The position numbers and the translations under genes were made by a program. Source: Mixophyes australis (lineage: Eukaryota; Chordata; Amphibia; Anura; Limnodynastidae). Taken from it: DNA of 64,000 nucleotides. The notes beneath the pieces were generated by a model. That model did no database searches, was not told the origin of the DNA, and was given only the letters and a program-made list of their open reading frames with translations. Of the stretch, positions 44,876 through 55,199 are shown piece by piece. Position 1 is the first letter of the stretch; the number at the start of each line of letters is the position of its first letter. The DNA lies in contig JAVHZZ010000003.1 in assembly GCA_036250195.1 (NCBI GenBank), positions 90,664,918 through 90,728,917 of the forward strand, given 5' to 3'.

Positions 44876-45104
44876 CAGAGAGATATAATGTGGGAAGGTA
44901 TCTACCACACATATAGGCATGATTACACTGATAAGGGGTAACATTAAGTGCCAGATACAATGAATGCATCTAATTTTGACACAGTGCACCAGGTATGCAG
45001 GCATATAGCAGCAGCAGAAAGCTGTGTAAGTATATTCCCCTAATCCAGGTAAGTAACGAAATCAAGGTCATACCTGTAAACTGCAATCTGTAAAGTTGAC
45101 TAGT

Positions 45105-45200
45105 AATGATTAATATCTCAGGAACTAATAAAACTTTTCTAGTAGATACAGGAGTAGCCAAATCTATTTTAAGCTGTACCTTAAATTTGTCTGTTTAAAG
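45105..45200 (+). pseudogene. ERV protease remnant
   Basis: The string TFLVDTGVAKSIL at 45128-45168 contains the retroviral aspartic protease active-site triad DTG (intact). Only about 30 codons are recognisable, followed by a TAA. Confidence 0.7.
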
Positions 45201-45269
45201 GAAAAGTTTTCTGATTGTAGTGGTGACAGTAGAACTGCATCATTACCCTTTGACTGCTCCAGCAAAAAA

Positions 45270-46440
45270 TCCTTTTGGGCCTTAGCAAAATAAATATTTT
45301 TTTGCTTTTAGCTGCAGCAGCTTCTACTAACTTGCTTTGCCGAGACTCATTATGTAAGATGTGGTGGATTATTTACTGTACATCTAATGGTGTATTCTTG
45401 GACATTCCAGGGAAACATGCTCAGGAAGTACAGGATATGTTAGAAATCCTGCAAATGTTAATGATGCGCAATTATATCATAGATGGGAATTCATTAATGG
45501 TAGAAAATGTTCTCTCATATACCTGGTTCCTTATGGACTAACGATGGTTAGGACACTGGATTAATGGTGAACGTAGTCTCAGTAATGGTACACTTAAAAG
45601 ATGGTAGGCAAGAACCAAAAAATAAAACCATATCAGTTAAAGCCGGAAGTTGACATAGGCTTTTGTCCAGTAATTTAACGGCTGCTGCAATAAGGTATTT
45701 TCATTTGCATGGCAAGCACAGCCAATAATTCCATCCTCCCCATTAAAAAGAGTGGTGGTGGTAGGGGTTATCACCTAATACAGAATTTGTATGGATTAAA
45801 CAAAGTAGTTGAAAGCCTATTCCTTTAAGTGCCAAATATAGCTGTCAAGGGGTACTATATACACGTGGACAAGACTGTCTCAAGGTTTCATTGACAGCCC
45901 TAGTAAATTTCCCAAGCCTTGCATGACAGTTTAAAATCCGTTCAACTAAGTAATGGGTCTGTCCTTATACAATATGTGGATGACTTATTGCTGTGCTAAA
46001 TCAATAATGTCATCTTTATCTGACACTAAGCAATTATTTTTTCCATCTCTCACAAGCAGGACACAAGACTTCTAATGATAAGTTACTGCCATTTCAGATG
46101 AAAGTTAAATAGTTAGGACACTGTCTCACCCTGGGGATAAGGCACTTGACATCAGATAGCTTACAGGCAACACAGGCCATAACTCTGTTACAGAACCAAC
46201 TTAAGTTTCTCGGAATATGTGGATTTTGTCAAAATTGGATACCAGGGTCTATATACTGGCATTACCATTGCAGGAAATAGTCTCTACTTCTAAACCTGAG
46301 TGTGTCCAACACACTGAGAAAACAGAGCAGGCTTTCCTTGACCTCAAGGACAGTCTGACAAAATATTGTTCACTGGGTATCCCAGATTATTAGAAACTGT
46401 TTGAATTGTACTGTACTGAAGCTGTGATTGTGCGTCAGGA
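45270..46440 (+). pseudogene. ERV reverse transcriptase, heavily disrupted
   Basis: Similarity is spread over all three frames. There is an open piece at 45275-45541 with NGVFLDIPGKH and EVQDMLEILQMLM, then short pieces. YVDDLLL (45973-45993) keeps the catalytic YVDD. KFLGICGFCQNWIPG near 46205-46250 is the RT thumb/connection region. Many stops and frameshifts make it inactive. It continues into the connection/RNase H part at 46500-47270. Confidence 0.75.
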
Positions 46441-46529
46441 ATCTTAACACAAAAACAAGGAGATGCTAGTAGACCAGTAGCATAATACAGTGCCCATTTG
46501 GATACTGTGGCACAATAACTGCATGTCTA

Positions 46530-47275
46530 AAAACAGTTGCAACTACAGCCCTTCTTGTCAGCAAGATTGAGGACATAGTATTAGGCCATGATTTAACAAT
46601 TTATGCATCTCATGCAGTATCGGCTTTTTCTACATTTAGCCGAAACTGTGTTAACAGCAAGATTTTCAAGATGGTAATTAGCCCTAATGACACCTGCAAA
46701 TATAAACATTAAAAGATGTAATACATTAAATCCAGCAACATACTTGCCATATGTGCACCATGATGTACAAATGGTGGAGAAAGTTGAGAATGTGGGTGAT
46801 GGAGGATTTAGTAGGTATACAGATATGCATGACTGTCTGGAATATGTGAATCAAACTTTTTCTGCGAGACCTGACATACATAACACCCCTTTAGAAAATG
46901 TAGATTTTATTTTTTACACTGATAGAAGTGGTCATAGACAGACTGAATCAAAAATATTTTGTATTGTTTATGCTGTTGTAGATGATGTAGGTACGATAGA
47001 GGCTGAGCCCCTTGGCCCACCACATTCAGCACAAGTAGCATAAATGGTGGCAGTAAGAAGGGAATGTTGGCAGAGGGAAAATTAACTAATATCTACACTG
47101 ACTCTAGATTTGCTTTTGGAGTAGTTCATGATTTGGGGCACTATGGCGACTTAGAAGACTATTGACAATAATACAACTGCCTACAAAAGTGACATTAATA
47201 TAAAGTAAAGCAGACACATATAATAATGATCTAATCTAACTTGGTAACAAAAAGAGCAGATGAAGCTGCTAAGAG
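46530..47275 (+). pseudogene. ERV connection and RNase H remnant
   Basis: KTVATTALLVSKIEDIVLGH (near 46530) is the connection domain. An open piece at 46687-47043 reads MTPANINIKRCNTLNPATYL, then HDCLEYVNQTFSARPDI, and FYTDRSG at the first RNase H catalytic Asp position. Later RNase H sequence (47050-47275) has several stops; LVTKRADEAAKRTAA at its end resembles the final RNase H helix. The chromovirus remnant begins 15 bases later. Confidence 0.75.
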
Positions 47276-47289
47276 AACGGCGGCCTTAT

Positions 47290-48222
47290 TGGCAGGTGCC
47301 ATCCCCACAGTTCCGCTGCTGGTGGGTTTGGCCGCTGATTTCTTTTAGACTCAAGCATTCTGTTTCTAGCCTCTCCTCCCGGCCTTAATCTCCTATTCAT
47401 TTGTGGCAGTATACTCTGGCCCCATGGATGGAGAAGGTGAACGCTCAGTCCGTGACCTTTTGTTACACTTAGCCCAGTGTATTGCGAGCGATGAATCAAG
47501 AATCACCTTAATCTGCAACCTGATTTTTTTAATGCCAGTCACCTTGATTACCACTGCGGGGAATGTCAGGCATCGTCCCCACAGTTCTGCTGCTGCTGGG
47601 GATGGCCAATTGACTCCTAGCAATAATACGTAGCTGTCTCTCCTCCTGGCCTCTTCTGCGCATGCCCACCAGCTGCGTCTCCATAGCTTAGCAGCGGGGA
47701 CCATCTCGTGCACTGTCGGTGGTCAGTGACATTACTGACCACCAGGTTGGTACTATCAGGAACTCTTTCCAATTTCCCCAGCACCAAAGTGGTCTCTCCT
47801 ACCTTTATTTATGTCTGTCTATGGCACCATTAGGTGCCAGAGTATTAGGCTCACACCTGACTCCTGCGTTCCTGTTCCTAGCAGTCTGCTCTTTGTTGTG
47901 TTCCTGGTTTTGGCTCCTAGACCTTCCCTTGAATTCCAATTTAGCACTCTATCACACTCCTCGCATTACCTAAGCTTCCCTGATTACTCTCTTGTCTTCT
48001 GATTCAATACCTCATTGTCTCGCTGGTTTGACCTTGACCTGTCTGACTCTCCACTGTTCACCCCTATTTTGGAGAACAGCAACCTGCGTTTCTCTTGCGT
48101 AAAAGTCTATATTCCCTTGTGGTGGTCCCTAGTGAAAACCAGGAGTTCGTTAAACTCTGCACATCCCTGTATAGTGGTGCTAATACTGTCAGATATGCTC
48201 CACCTCCTATTCATTTGTGACA
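47290..48222 (+). mobile_element. Chromovirus remnant (LTR - short gag - LTR) inserted in ERV pol
   Basis: Two similar LTRs flank about 150 bp of internal sequence. LTR1 (47290-47407) is internally deleted: TGGCAGGTGCCATCCCCACAG to CCTATTCATTTGTGGCA. LTR2 (47564-48222) runs from TGTCAGGCATCGTCCCCACAG to CCTATTCATTTGTGACA. Between them, CAGTATACTCTGGCC leads to ATG 47424 and a Gag start DGEGERSVRDLLLHLAQCI. That resembles the Gag start of the 60-63.7 kb chromovirus (SVRDLLLHLAQ versus STQELLLHLAQ). It splits the ERV between RNase H and integrase. CTTAT and ATTAT outside the LTRs match at 4 of 5 bases. Confidence 0.75.
47424..47563 (+). pseudogene. Chromovirus gag start, truncated
   Basis: About 45 codons: MDGEGERSVRDLLLHLAQ followed by CIASDESR, then unrelated sequence to the LTR2 boundary. 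It is preceded by only ~16 bases of leader after LTR1. The rest of the element is deleted. Confidence 0.7.
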
Positions 48223-48339
48223 ATTATCTATAAGTATACCAGTGAATAATTTATTGTTTTTTGTGGCTCTCAGTGTACAAAAACTGATTGATATGCAAGA
48301 TCTGTGCACCCTACTGGGTAAAAAACATGTGGAAAACTA

Positions 48340-49230
48340 AAGGATGTAGGCAACAGTCCTCTGGAATTTGGAAGGACGGACACAGTACATTCATGGTTTG
48401 GTAGAGGCAGCACATGGTCTGACTCATCTAACTAAGGAAGGTATGTGTAAGTTGGTAAGAGCATATTGGTGTGCACCTGGGTTCTTCTCACAAGCAGATA
48501 TGAAAGCATTTTCCTGTCTCACTTGTTTGAGAGAGAATGAGGGAAAACCAAAACCCATAGAGCCATCTTATATCCCTTCTACAGATGGTCCTTTTCAGGT
48601 AGTACAAATCGATTTTATTCAGTTATCACATTGTAGGAACCTTAAATATATTTTTTTCTGTGTTGATCTATTTTCACATTTGGCCGAGGCTTATCCAGCA
48701 GCAACCACCAAAGATGTATTTACTGTAAAGAAGATTGTACAAGAACTTGTATGTGGATATGGTACTCCTAGGATCATTGCAAGTGGTCAGGTACAAATTT
48801 TGCTGGAAACATCTATCAAACTATGTGTAAGCTTATGAGCATTAACAGCACAATGCACTCTTCTTATTTTCCCCCTGCTAGCAGGAAAGTAGATAGCTGC
48901 AATGATGCCACTAAAAATAAATTGAGCAAAGTAATGGCAGAAACAGATTTAGCATGGCCAGAGGCATTGACCTTGGTGTTACATAGCACTAGAATCACCA
49001 TTCGACCACTACCTAAACAGTGTCCAAGTGAGCTACTGTTTGGGAAACAATTATACTTGATGATTAATGCCCAGGATGATTTGAAATGTAATAATGAAGT
49101 GACAGTTACATATATCATTGATATGAGCAAGCAGCTGAAGCAACTTCAGCAGATTTTAAAACTTATATCACCAGATGTGTCAGTCACTAATTGTCAGGAC
49201 ATTCAACCTGGAGAAAATGGAATAATCTAA
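48340..49230 (+). pseudogene. ERV integrase remnant
   Basis: An open frame at 48368-48838 has the N-terminal zinc-binding HHCC pattern (HGLTHLTKEGM...CLTC) and the first catalytic Asp in VVQIDFIQL. The core continues VDLFSHLAEAYPAATTK. At the second catalytic position the reading is IIASGQ, so no Asp is seen there, and the frame ends at 48838. The C-terminal part continues in another register at 48823-49230 (LSKVMAETDLAWPEAL, PSELLFGKQ). The substitution and the frameshift inactivate it. Confidence 0.82.
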
Positions 49231-49299
49231 AGTTTTCTACATTTTGGTTGTTTAGAAGACTGTAGGGAAAGACTATATTATGTTTTGTTGACCTCAATA

Positions 49300-51112
49300 A
49301 CATTCTTGAAGGTCGCTGAAAGGGATATTTGGGTCCGTTCCACTCACTGCAAGATGGTTGCTGACACGGGAAATGTTTCAAGGCAAGAGGAAGAGGGGAT
49401 TCCGCAACTTGAAAGCTTCTTTCGGGAAACCTGAGAGACAGATCTACCCCAGGGTTAAGATGAAAGGATTGTTTACATTGTCCACCAGGAGCATATTTCT
49501 TTGGGCATTATTCATCACATTTCACAACACTAGCTGTTTTTGGGTAGGATTTGGAGCTTCAGGAGGAATTCTAGAAATGGTTCTAAAGGAGATGATATTA
49601 ATTTTCAACTAATACCGATCAGAGATCAACCTGTTGCTTTGTTCAATCGATATTTTAATAAGAGATCTCTTAACCATGAAGAGATAAACAACCATTGATC
49701 AGATTTGATGTCAGTGGAATATTTAATCTGTAAATATTGTGGACAACCTCTGGAAAAGAGATGTGTACATTTTTTGGATATACACCCAATTAAAATGTTC
49801 AATTACTTAGTCTGAAGAACATTGAATCTGATAATTTGTTGGGTATACTCGCACATGCCACAGGACAAAGAAAATATTCGATAATGTGTTTGAGTGTCAC
49901 GGAAGTATTATTATTACAGGATGGAAGATGAATTAATGGAGAATATATTACCACTAAACCACCTCACTTGAAACTTATGCAATATACCTATGATGAAAAT
50001 GTAATGTGTATTAACTGTACTAACACCCAAGTTTCAGGTTATTGGGGAGTGCCATAGTCTATGGTCTATTCAGCATGAGCAGATGGAGTTACAATAGCCA
50101 AAGAAGAAATTGATAGCATTGGGAATAAGTCAGATTTTGGGAGAATGGGATACATAAGTAGAGAAACAAATATACCTATGGGCAAAGTTAATTATACAAG
50201 CAAAAACTTGCTTAAGCAAATGAGAATTCTGGTGTCCAGACAAATTGCGGGCATACTGTGTCAGCAAATTTTGGGTTATTTCTTGTCATACATCCTACTG
50301 GATAATATCTATTATATTTGTGGGCATAAGGCATACAAGTAGTTACTCCCAAAATCTGAGGGAGTATGTTTTCTACTTAAAGTTAAACCCACTGTGATGA
50401 CTGTGTCTCATGAGCAAATGCATAATATTCAAATGATTTCACCCAGACCATATGGGCCTGATTCATTAAGCAAAGAAAAGCAAAAATAAACTTTGCACCT
50501 TGGCAAAACCAGGTGACGGGAAGGAAAATTTAAAATGTGGGGACAGATTTATAGTTGGAGTAGGGCATGTCTAGATCAAATTTAAATTTAAGAGTAAACA
50601 TAAATCTATCAAGTATTTGTGTGCTACATGAAAAAACAGCCAATATTTTCCTCATGTACAAAATAATGAAAAAAAAATGCACCTTTTGCATTGTAACATG
50701 GTTTGTCCAGAAGAAAATGTACTTCTTTTTTTGCCTTACTTTAATGAATCAGACCCTATGTGTATACTATAAAAGATATGAAAGTTAAAAGAGGAACTGC
50801 ATGAGGAACATCCAGGCTTTAGCACAGTTAGTTAATAATATCATTGATATGTATGATGACATTTTCATGTATATAGCCAATGAAATCCAAATGTTCAAAA
50901 CCGAGTAAATTCAATATAGAATGGTATTGAATTACCCGACTTCTCTAACTGGAGGGTATTGTGTCATCCTGGAAACTAAATTTGGTACTAAATGTTGCAC
51001 CTACATTAACAATGAAGCAGATGATTATAAGGAAGTGATAGATCACAAGATGGATCAAATACTCCAAATGAAATGGCATTTTAGAAGAACCCATAATGCT
51101 TATTTTGACTAA
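49300..51112 (+). pseudogene. ERV envelope remnant
   Basis: Scattered Env similarity over 1.8 kb. An open piece at 49358-49612 contains a hydrophobic leader-like stretch (STRSIFLWALFITF). Near 50815-51112 is a transmembrane-subunit region: LTGGYCVILETKFGTKCCTY gives a Cys-x(many)-CC pattern typical of gamma-type TM proteins, followed by a coiled helix. Stops and frameshifts are frequent, and MITE 50452-50762 splits it. The membrane anchor is not clearly recognisable. Confidence 0.65.
50452..50762 (-). mobile_element. MITE family B, copy 5 (complete, reverse orientation)
   Basis: Starts TGGGCCTGATTCATTAAGC and ends with TTTAATGAATCAGACCCTA, a good terminal inverted repeat. Internal blocks are the complements of those in the other copies (GTAGGGCATGTCTAGATC, GTAACATGGTTTGTCCAG). 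The 73-codon frame at 50567-50788 is incidental. Confidence 0.9.
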
Positions 51113-51129
51113 AGTAGGTGAGGACATGC

Positions 51130-51190
51130 AGAATTAGTGTCACTATATAAATAACTGATGATGATGATGAGGAGGAGGACATAGTACTCG
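51130..51190 (+). repeat. Dispersed repeat, 3' end only
   Basis: AGAATTAGTGTCACTATATAAATAACTG followed by GATGATGATGAGGAGGAGG (first string quoted in part) equals the 3' end of the repeat at 3138-3376. It sits right after the ERV env remnant. Confidence 0.7.
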
Positions 51191-51439
51191 TGGATGGGCC
51201 CAGCTCACTAGTTCTCTGGAATTGGTTTGGTGGGTAGGTAAAAGAATTGATAACAGTATTCGGAAGACTTCTTTTGATGGTTTTGGAATGTTAATACTAT
51301 GTATTAAATGTTAATACTAATACTATGTTAAAACTAATATACACAGTGGGCAAACTGGGTAAGTATACAACAGTACACCATAACTCAACTTCTGCCATTG
51401 CTTTCATTTCAGCTCCCTGTCACATATATGTAATGTCTG

Positions 51440-51583
51440 GACACTAGGTAAGAGGAACAAGGGAAAAGATGGTGCAGGGGTTAGATGAGAGGAACAGGAA
51501 AGAAAATGGTACAGGGGGTTAGGTGAGAAGGATAGGGTAGAAGATGGTGAAGGGGAAAAGTGAGGGGAACAGGGTAGAATATG
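51440..51583 (+). repeat. ~36-bp degenerate tandem repeat
   Basis: About four units of the type GGTGAGAGGAACAGGGTAGAAGATGGTGCAGGGG (in outline), interrupted at its right end by the MITE at 51592. Confidence 0.75.
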
Positions 51584-51591
51584 GTGTAGGG

Positions 51592-51739
51592 CAGGCGTAG
51601 GCAACCTGTGGCTCTCCAGGTGTTGTGAAACTACAAATCCCAGCATGCCTTGCCACCTATCTGCTGGTTATCTACTGGCAAAGCATGCTGGGACTTGTAG
51701 TTTCACAACACCTGGTGAGCCGCAGGTTGCCTACCCCTA
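51592..51739. mobile_element. hAT MITE with exact 8-bp duplications
   Basis: 148 bp. Ends are CAGGCGTAGGCAACCTG and the inverse GGTTGCCTACCCCTA; GTGTAGGG stands outside both ends (51584-51591, 51740-51747). The arms CAGGTGTTGTGAAACTACAA and AGCATGC pair over most of their length. The duplication length indicates hAT transposase. Confidence 0.95.
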
Positions 51740-51747
51740 GTGTAGGG

Positions 51748-52388
51748 GAATGGGATGCAGCCAACGTTTTGAGAAAAGTTGATAATATTGTTTTAGTGAG
51801 AGGTAAGTATTAGAGAAAAGGGAGAGTACTACAGAGAAAACAGGAGAGGGACATCTGAAGTGAAAAATCTGCTTGAGTAACTTATGGCACCCTAGTTATT
51901 TTTGAACTACAAGGCAGGTACGGAAGGACATACTTGGACTTGTAGTTAGTCAGCAGATGAAAATCCACAATATACCTACATTGATGCTAATGGAGGGCAT
52001 TCTTCAGAACTAGAAATATCCCAGAAGCGAATGTTGATCCCAAACAATTTTGTATAATTTCTTTTGATTATTCAATGGATGCACATATTTTCTAGATTCT
52101 TAAACAGACAGGTTTTAAGGTATAGAATAGATGCAGCGGTAACAGAAGGATGGGAGAGTTGGAACTCAGGTAAAACACAAGTAGTAATGACGGATGGTTG
52201 ATTATGCACAGACACATATTTGTGGGGTGGGAATCATTCGAGCAGAGAGTGGTCAAGTGCTTTTAAAAGAAAAATTCCGTTAAATAATATTTTCCATACT
52301 GTCACTTCTAAATTACCATTTCGACCACTGAATATACATGTTTGTGAAATTCTTAACTATAATGTGGTAGAAATATGTGTATTAAAAG
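51748..52388. other. Unassigned segment left of hAT-B
   Basis: No family recognised. It and 55336-55568 were contiguous before hAT-B inserted. The frame at 52220-52552 is open for 110 codons but its right third is hAT sequence. If the LTR at 55569 belongs to the ERV, this segment would be ERV 3' sequence, but I find no retroviral motif. Confidence 0.4.
52381..52388. repeat. hAT-B target-site duplication, left
   Basis: ATTAAAAG is repeated exactly at 55328-55335 outside the other terminus. Confidence 0.95.
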
Positions 52389-52494
52389 TAGAGATGGGCG
52401 GGTCCGGTTCTCCGAGAACCGAACCCACCCGAACTTTGGGTATCCAAATCGAGGCCGAACGTCATTGTGACGTCGTCGGATCTCGGGGCTCGGT

Positions 52495-52550
52495 TCTCGC
52501 GATACTTCAACTTTATAAATACACGCCTCCACAGCAATCCATCGCCATTT
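52495..52550 (+). promoter_or_regulatory. Promoter-like module of hAT-B
   Basis: TCTCGCGA (52495-52502), a gap of 12 bases, then TATAAAT (52514-52520), then ATCGCCATTT (52541-52550). The spacing between the first two equals that in hAT-A. The similarity stands out against otherwise different surrounding sequence. Confidence 0.55.
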
Positions 52551-52689
52551 GACAGAGGGAGAGAGCAGGGTGTAGTCATAGGCTAATTAGAGCAGGGACA
52601 GAGAATACAATATTGTTCTTGCAATTGCTCTAACCAAAATCGCTAGTGCAGAGAGGAGGATAGAGGTTTATTATTTTTTCTTCATATTT

Positions 52690-53900
52690 GGCACTCCCCA
52701 GCGCTTTTGGGGTGTCCCCCATAATTGTGCATAAATATTTCTGGCTGTCAAAAGTCATATCTGTCAGCAGTATCTACTAAATAATTTTTAGCACTCCTCA
52801 GTGCTTTTGGGGTGTCCTCCCTAATTGTGCATTACTATTTCTGGCTGTCAAAAGTCATATCTGTCAGCAGTATCTACTAAATAATTTGTAGCACTCCTCA
52901 GTGTTTTTGGGGTGTCCTCCCTAATTGTGCATTAATATTTCTGGCTGTCAAAAGTCATTTCTGTCAGCAGTATCTACTAAATAATATTTAGCACTCCTCA
53001 GTGCTTTTGGGGTGTCCTCCCTAATTGTGCATTAATATTTCTGGCTGTCAAAAGTCATAACTGTCAGCAGAATCTACTAAATAATTTGTAGCACTCCTCA
53101 GTGCTTTTGGGGTGTCCTCCCTAATTGTGCATTAATATTTCTGGCTGTCAAAAGTCATATCTGTCAGCAGTATCAACTAAATAATTTGTAGCACTCCTCA
53201 GTGCTTTTGGGGTGTCCTCCCTAATTGTGCATTAATATTTCTGGCTGTCAAAAGTCATATCTGTCAGCAGTATCTACTAAATAATTTTTAGCACTCCTCA
53301 GTGCTTTTGGGGTGTCCTCCCTAATTGTGCATTAATATTTCTGGCTGTCAAAAGTCATAACTGTCAGCAGAATCTACTAAATAATTTGTAGCACTCCTCA
53401 GTGCTTTTGGGGTGTCCTCCCTAATTGTGCATTAATATTTCTGGCTGTCAAAAGTCATATCTGTCAGCAGTATCTACTAAATAATTTTTAGCACTCCTCA
53501 GTGCTTTTGGGGTGTCCTCCCTAATTGTGCATTAATATTTCTGGCTGTCAAAAGTCATAACTGTCAGCAGAATCTACTAAATAATTTTTAGCACTCCTCA
53601 GTGCTTTTGGGGTGTCCTCCCTAATTGTGCATTAATATTTCTGGCTGTCAAAAGTCATATCTGTCAGCAGTATCTACTAAATAATTTGTAGCACTCCTCA
53701 GTGCTTTTGGGGTGTCCTCCCTAATTGTGCATTAATATTTCTGGCTGTCAAAAGTCATATCTGTCAGCAGTATCTACTAAATAATTTTTAGCACTCCTCA
53801 GTGCTTTTGGGGTGTCCTCCCTAATTGTGCATTAATATTTCTGGCTGTCAAAAGTCATATCTGTCAGCAGTATCTACTAAATAATTTTTAGCACTCCCCA
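52690..53900 (+). repeat. hAT-B tandem array, exact 100-bp period, 12 units
   Basis: GTGCTTTTGG (or a one-base variant) begins at 52701, 52801 and every 100 bases to 53801, with no insertion or deletion. Unit types differ at a few linked sites: CATATCTGTCAGCAGTATC versus CATAACTGTCAGCAGAATC, and ATAATTTTTAG versus ATAATTTGTAG. The array stops 16 bases before the ORF start codon region. Confidence 0.97.
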
Positions 53901-53916
53901 GTGGTTTGCGCTCAGA

Positions 53917-54576
53917 ATGGATTCAAAGCAGTCCACATATGATCTGAATGAGCAACCAGGTTCTGTCACCAGTCCTGATGTTAGTGTTCCCAGTACGTCA
54001 TCTGGCCAAGGCGATGTCAAACAACAGAGTGTTTTCAAATTAGTGCAAAAAACAAAAACCCAAAAAATTTTTACTGTATTGAAGCGAAAAAGAAGTGTAA
54101 CTGAGCAAAAGTTAAGTGACGATAAAAAAAAAATTGCAAGCATGCCATTCTACACACGCAGTGGCAAAGAGAGAATGAGGCCTTCACCTTTGGCTATTAG
54201 TGGCAGATCCCAAAAAGTTACCCAGCCTACAATTGGTGCACAACTACTGTTACGCGTCAAAGCCGAGCTGCAAGATAACAGTGAGGCATTACAGGAGAAT
54301 ATTTGCTCTGATTCACAAATGACAACAATCCCTGTGGAGAGTCCATCCAACAGTGGGATGTCTAATCGTGAGCATTCTGCTGATGTGTGCCTTAATAGCC
54401 CGAGTGTAGCCGGTGATACCCAAATTGAGGATGCCACTTTGGAATTAGAAGAGGATGAGGGGGAGATTTGTGTAGGCGACGAGGGCGCTAATGATGATGT
54501 TGATGATTATGATGCAGACAGATACCAAATTGCCTTTCTCAATTTCTATTTATATTCTAGATTATATAACGGCTGA
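53917..54576 (+). CDS. hAT-B intact 219-aa acidic/basic protein
   Basis: Starts at ATG 53917 (MDSKQSTYDLNEQPG), directly after the array, and ends with TGA at 54574-54576. Residues 1-40 are Ser/Thr-rich. 45-75 is Lys-rich with an NLS-like KRKRSVTEQK. 76-95 holds MPFYTRSGKERMRPSP, the segment best conserved with hAT-A. 165-200 is strongly acidic (LELEEDEGE, DDVDDYDADRYQ), and the end is FYLYSRLYNG. There are no predicted membrane segments, zinc finger or DDE residues. It could be exon 1 of a transposase, a DNA-binding accessory protein, or an accidental ORF kept by recent activity. The shared architecture with hAT-A (frameshifted there) argues against chance. I do not recognise a family. Confidence 0.65.
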   Translation: MDSKQSTYDLNEQPGSVTSPDVSVPSTSSGQGDVKQQSVFKLVQKTKTQKIFTVLKRKRSVTEQKLSDDKKKIASMPFYTRSGKERMRPSPLAISGRSQKVTQPTIGAQLLLRVKAELQDNSEALQENICSDSQMTTIPVESPSNSGMSNREHSADVCLNSPSVAGDTQIEDATLELEEDEGEICVGDEGANDDVDDYDADRYQIAFLNFYLYSRLYNG

Positions 54577-54960
54577 ATAGTTTTCTATTTTACTCCTAGT
54601 GGAGAGAGGATCTGATGCAGACAGATACCAAACTGCCTTTGTCCATTTCAATTTATATTGTACAGTATATAACGGCTGAATTTATTAGTATTTTATACAA
54701 GTGGAGGGGGGCCTAGAGAGACAGAAACCAAACTGGCTTTCTCCATGTCAATTAATATTGTACAGTCTATAACGGCTGGATTTTTGGCATTTTATACAAG
54801 TGGAGGGGGGCCTAGAGAGACAGAAACCAAACTGGCTTTCTCCATGTCAATTAATATTGTACAGTCTATAATGGCTGAATTTTTTGTTTTTTTAAAAAAG
54901 TGGAGGGGGCCTATAGAGACAGAAAGCAAACTGTCTTTTTCCATTTCTTTACATATTTAA
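54511..54960 (+). repeat. ~100-bp tandem repeat overlapping the ORF end
   Basis: GACAGATACCAAA-type unit starts occur near 54511, 54614, 54719, 54819 and 54918 (spacing 99-103). The first unit encodes the last ~22 codons of the ORF and its stop. Units carry CTATAACGGCTGAAT and GTGGAGGGGGGCCTAGAGA. Confidence 0.88.
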
Positions 54961-55199
54961 CTATAAGTGTAGGGTGTAATATAGATTCAAAGACGATGGC
55001 TGCATTGCCAATATGCATAGATGGAGAGGAAGACAATCTGTTTTGTGTGTAGAATAAATGAAGGCCTACCAACGAAGAATTAAACAGTTTTTTTGGATGA
55101 TTTATTACCTCAACAATTAGATTACTTATCTCTAAAACAGTTGGAGCACTAAATTGGGTTATTTTAGGCACAAAAACATGTATTTTCCAACAAAATAGC

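Larger units (their letters stand above)
44630..51112 (+). mobile_element. Decayed endogenous retrovirus, internal region
   Basis: Plus-strand gag, pro, pol and env remnants follow in retroviral order: gag end (44630-44875), protease (45105-45200), RT (45270-46440), RNase H (46640-47275), integrase (48340-49230), env (49300-51112). Similarity is to gamma/epsilon-type retroviruses (YVDD, RNase H following a long connection domain, CX6CC-type Env). Every gene has stops or frameshifts. A chromovirus remnant (47290-48222) and a MITE (50452-50762) have inserted. No 5' LTR is recognised; a candidate 3' LTR is at 55569-56094. It is a dead fossil provirus. Confidence 0.85.

Noticed and set aside
52690..53900. 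CRISPR-like array (regular repeats)
   Set aside because: Whole 100-bp units repeat without unique spacers, the array lies inside a hAT transposon, and the genome is eukaryotic.
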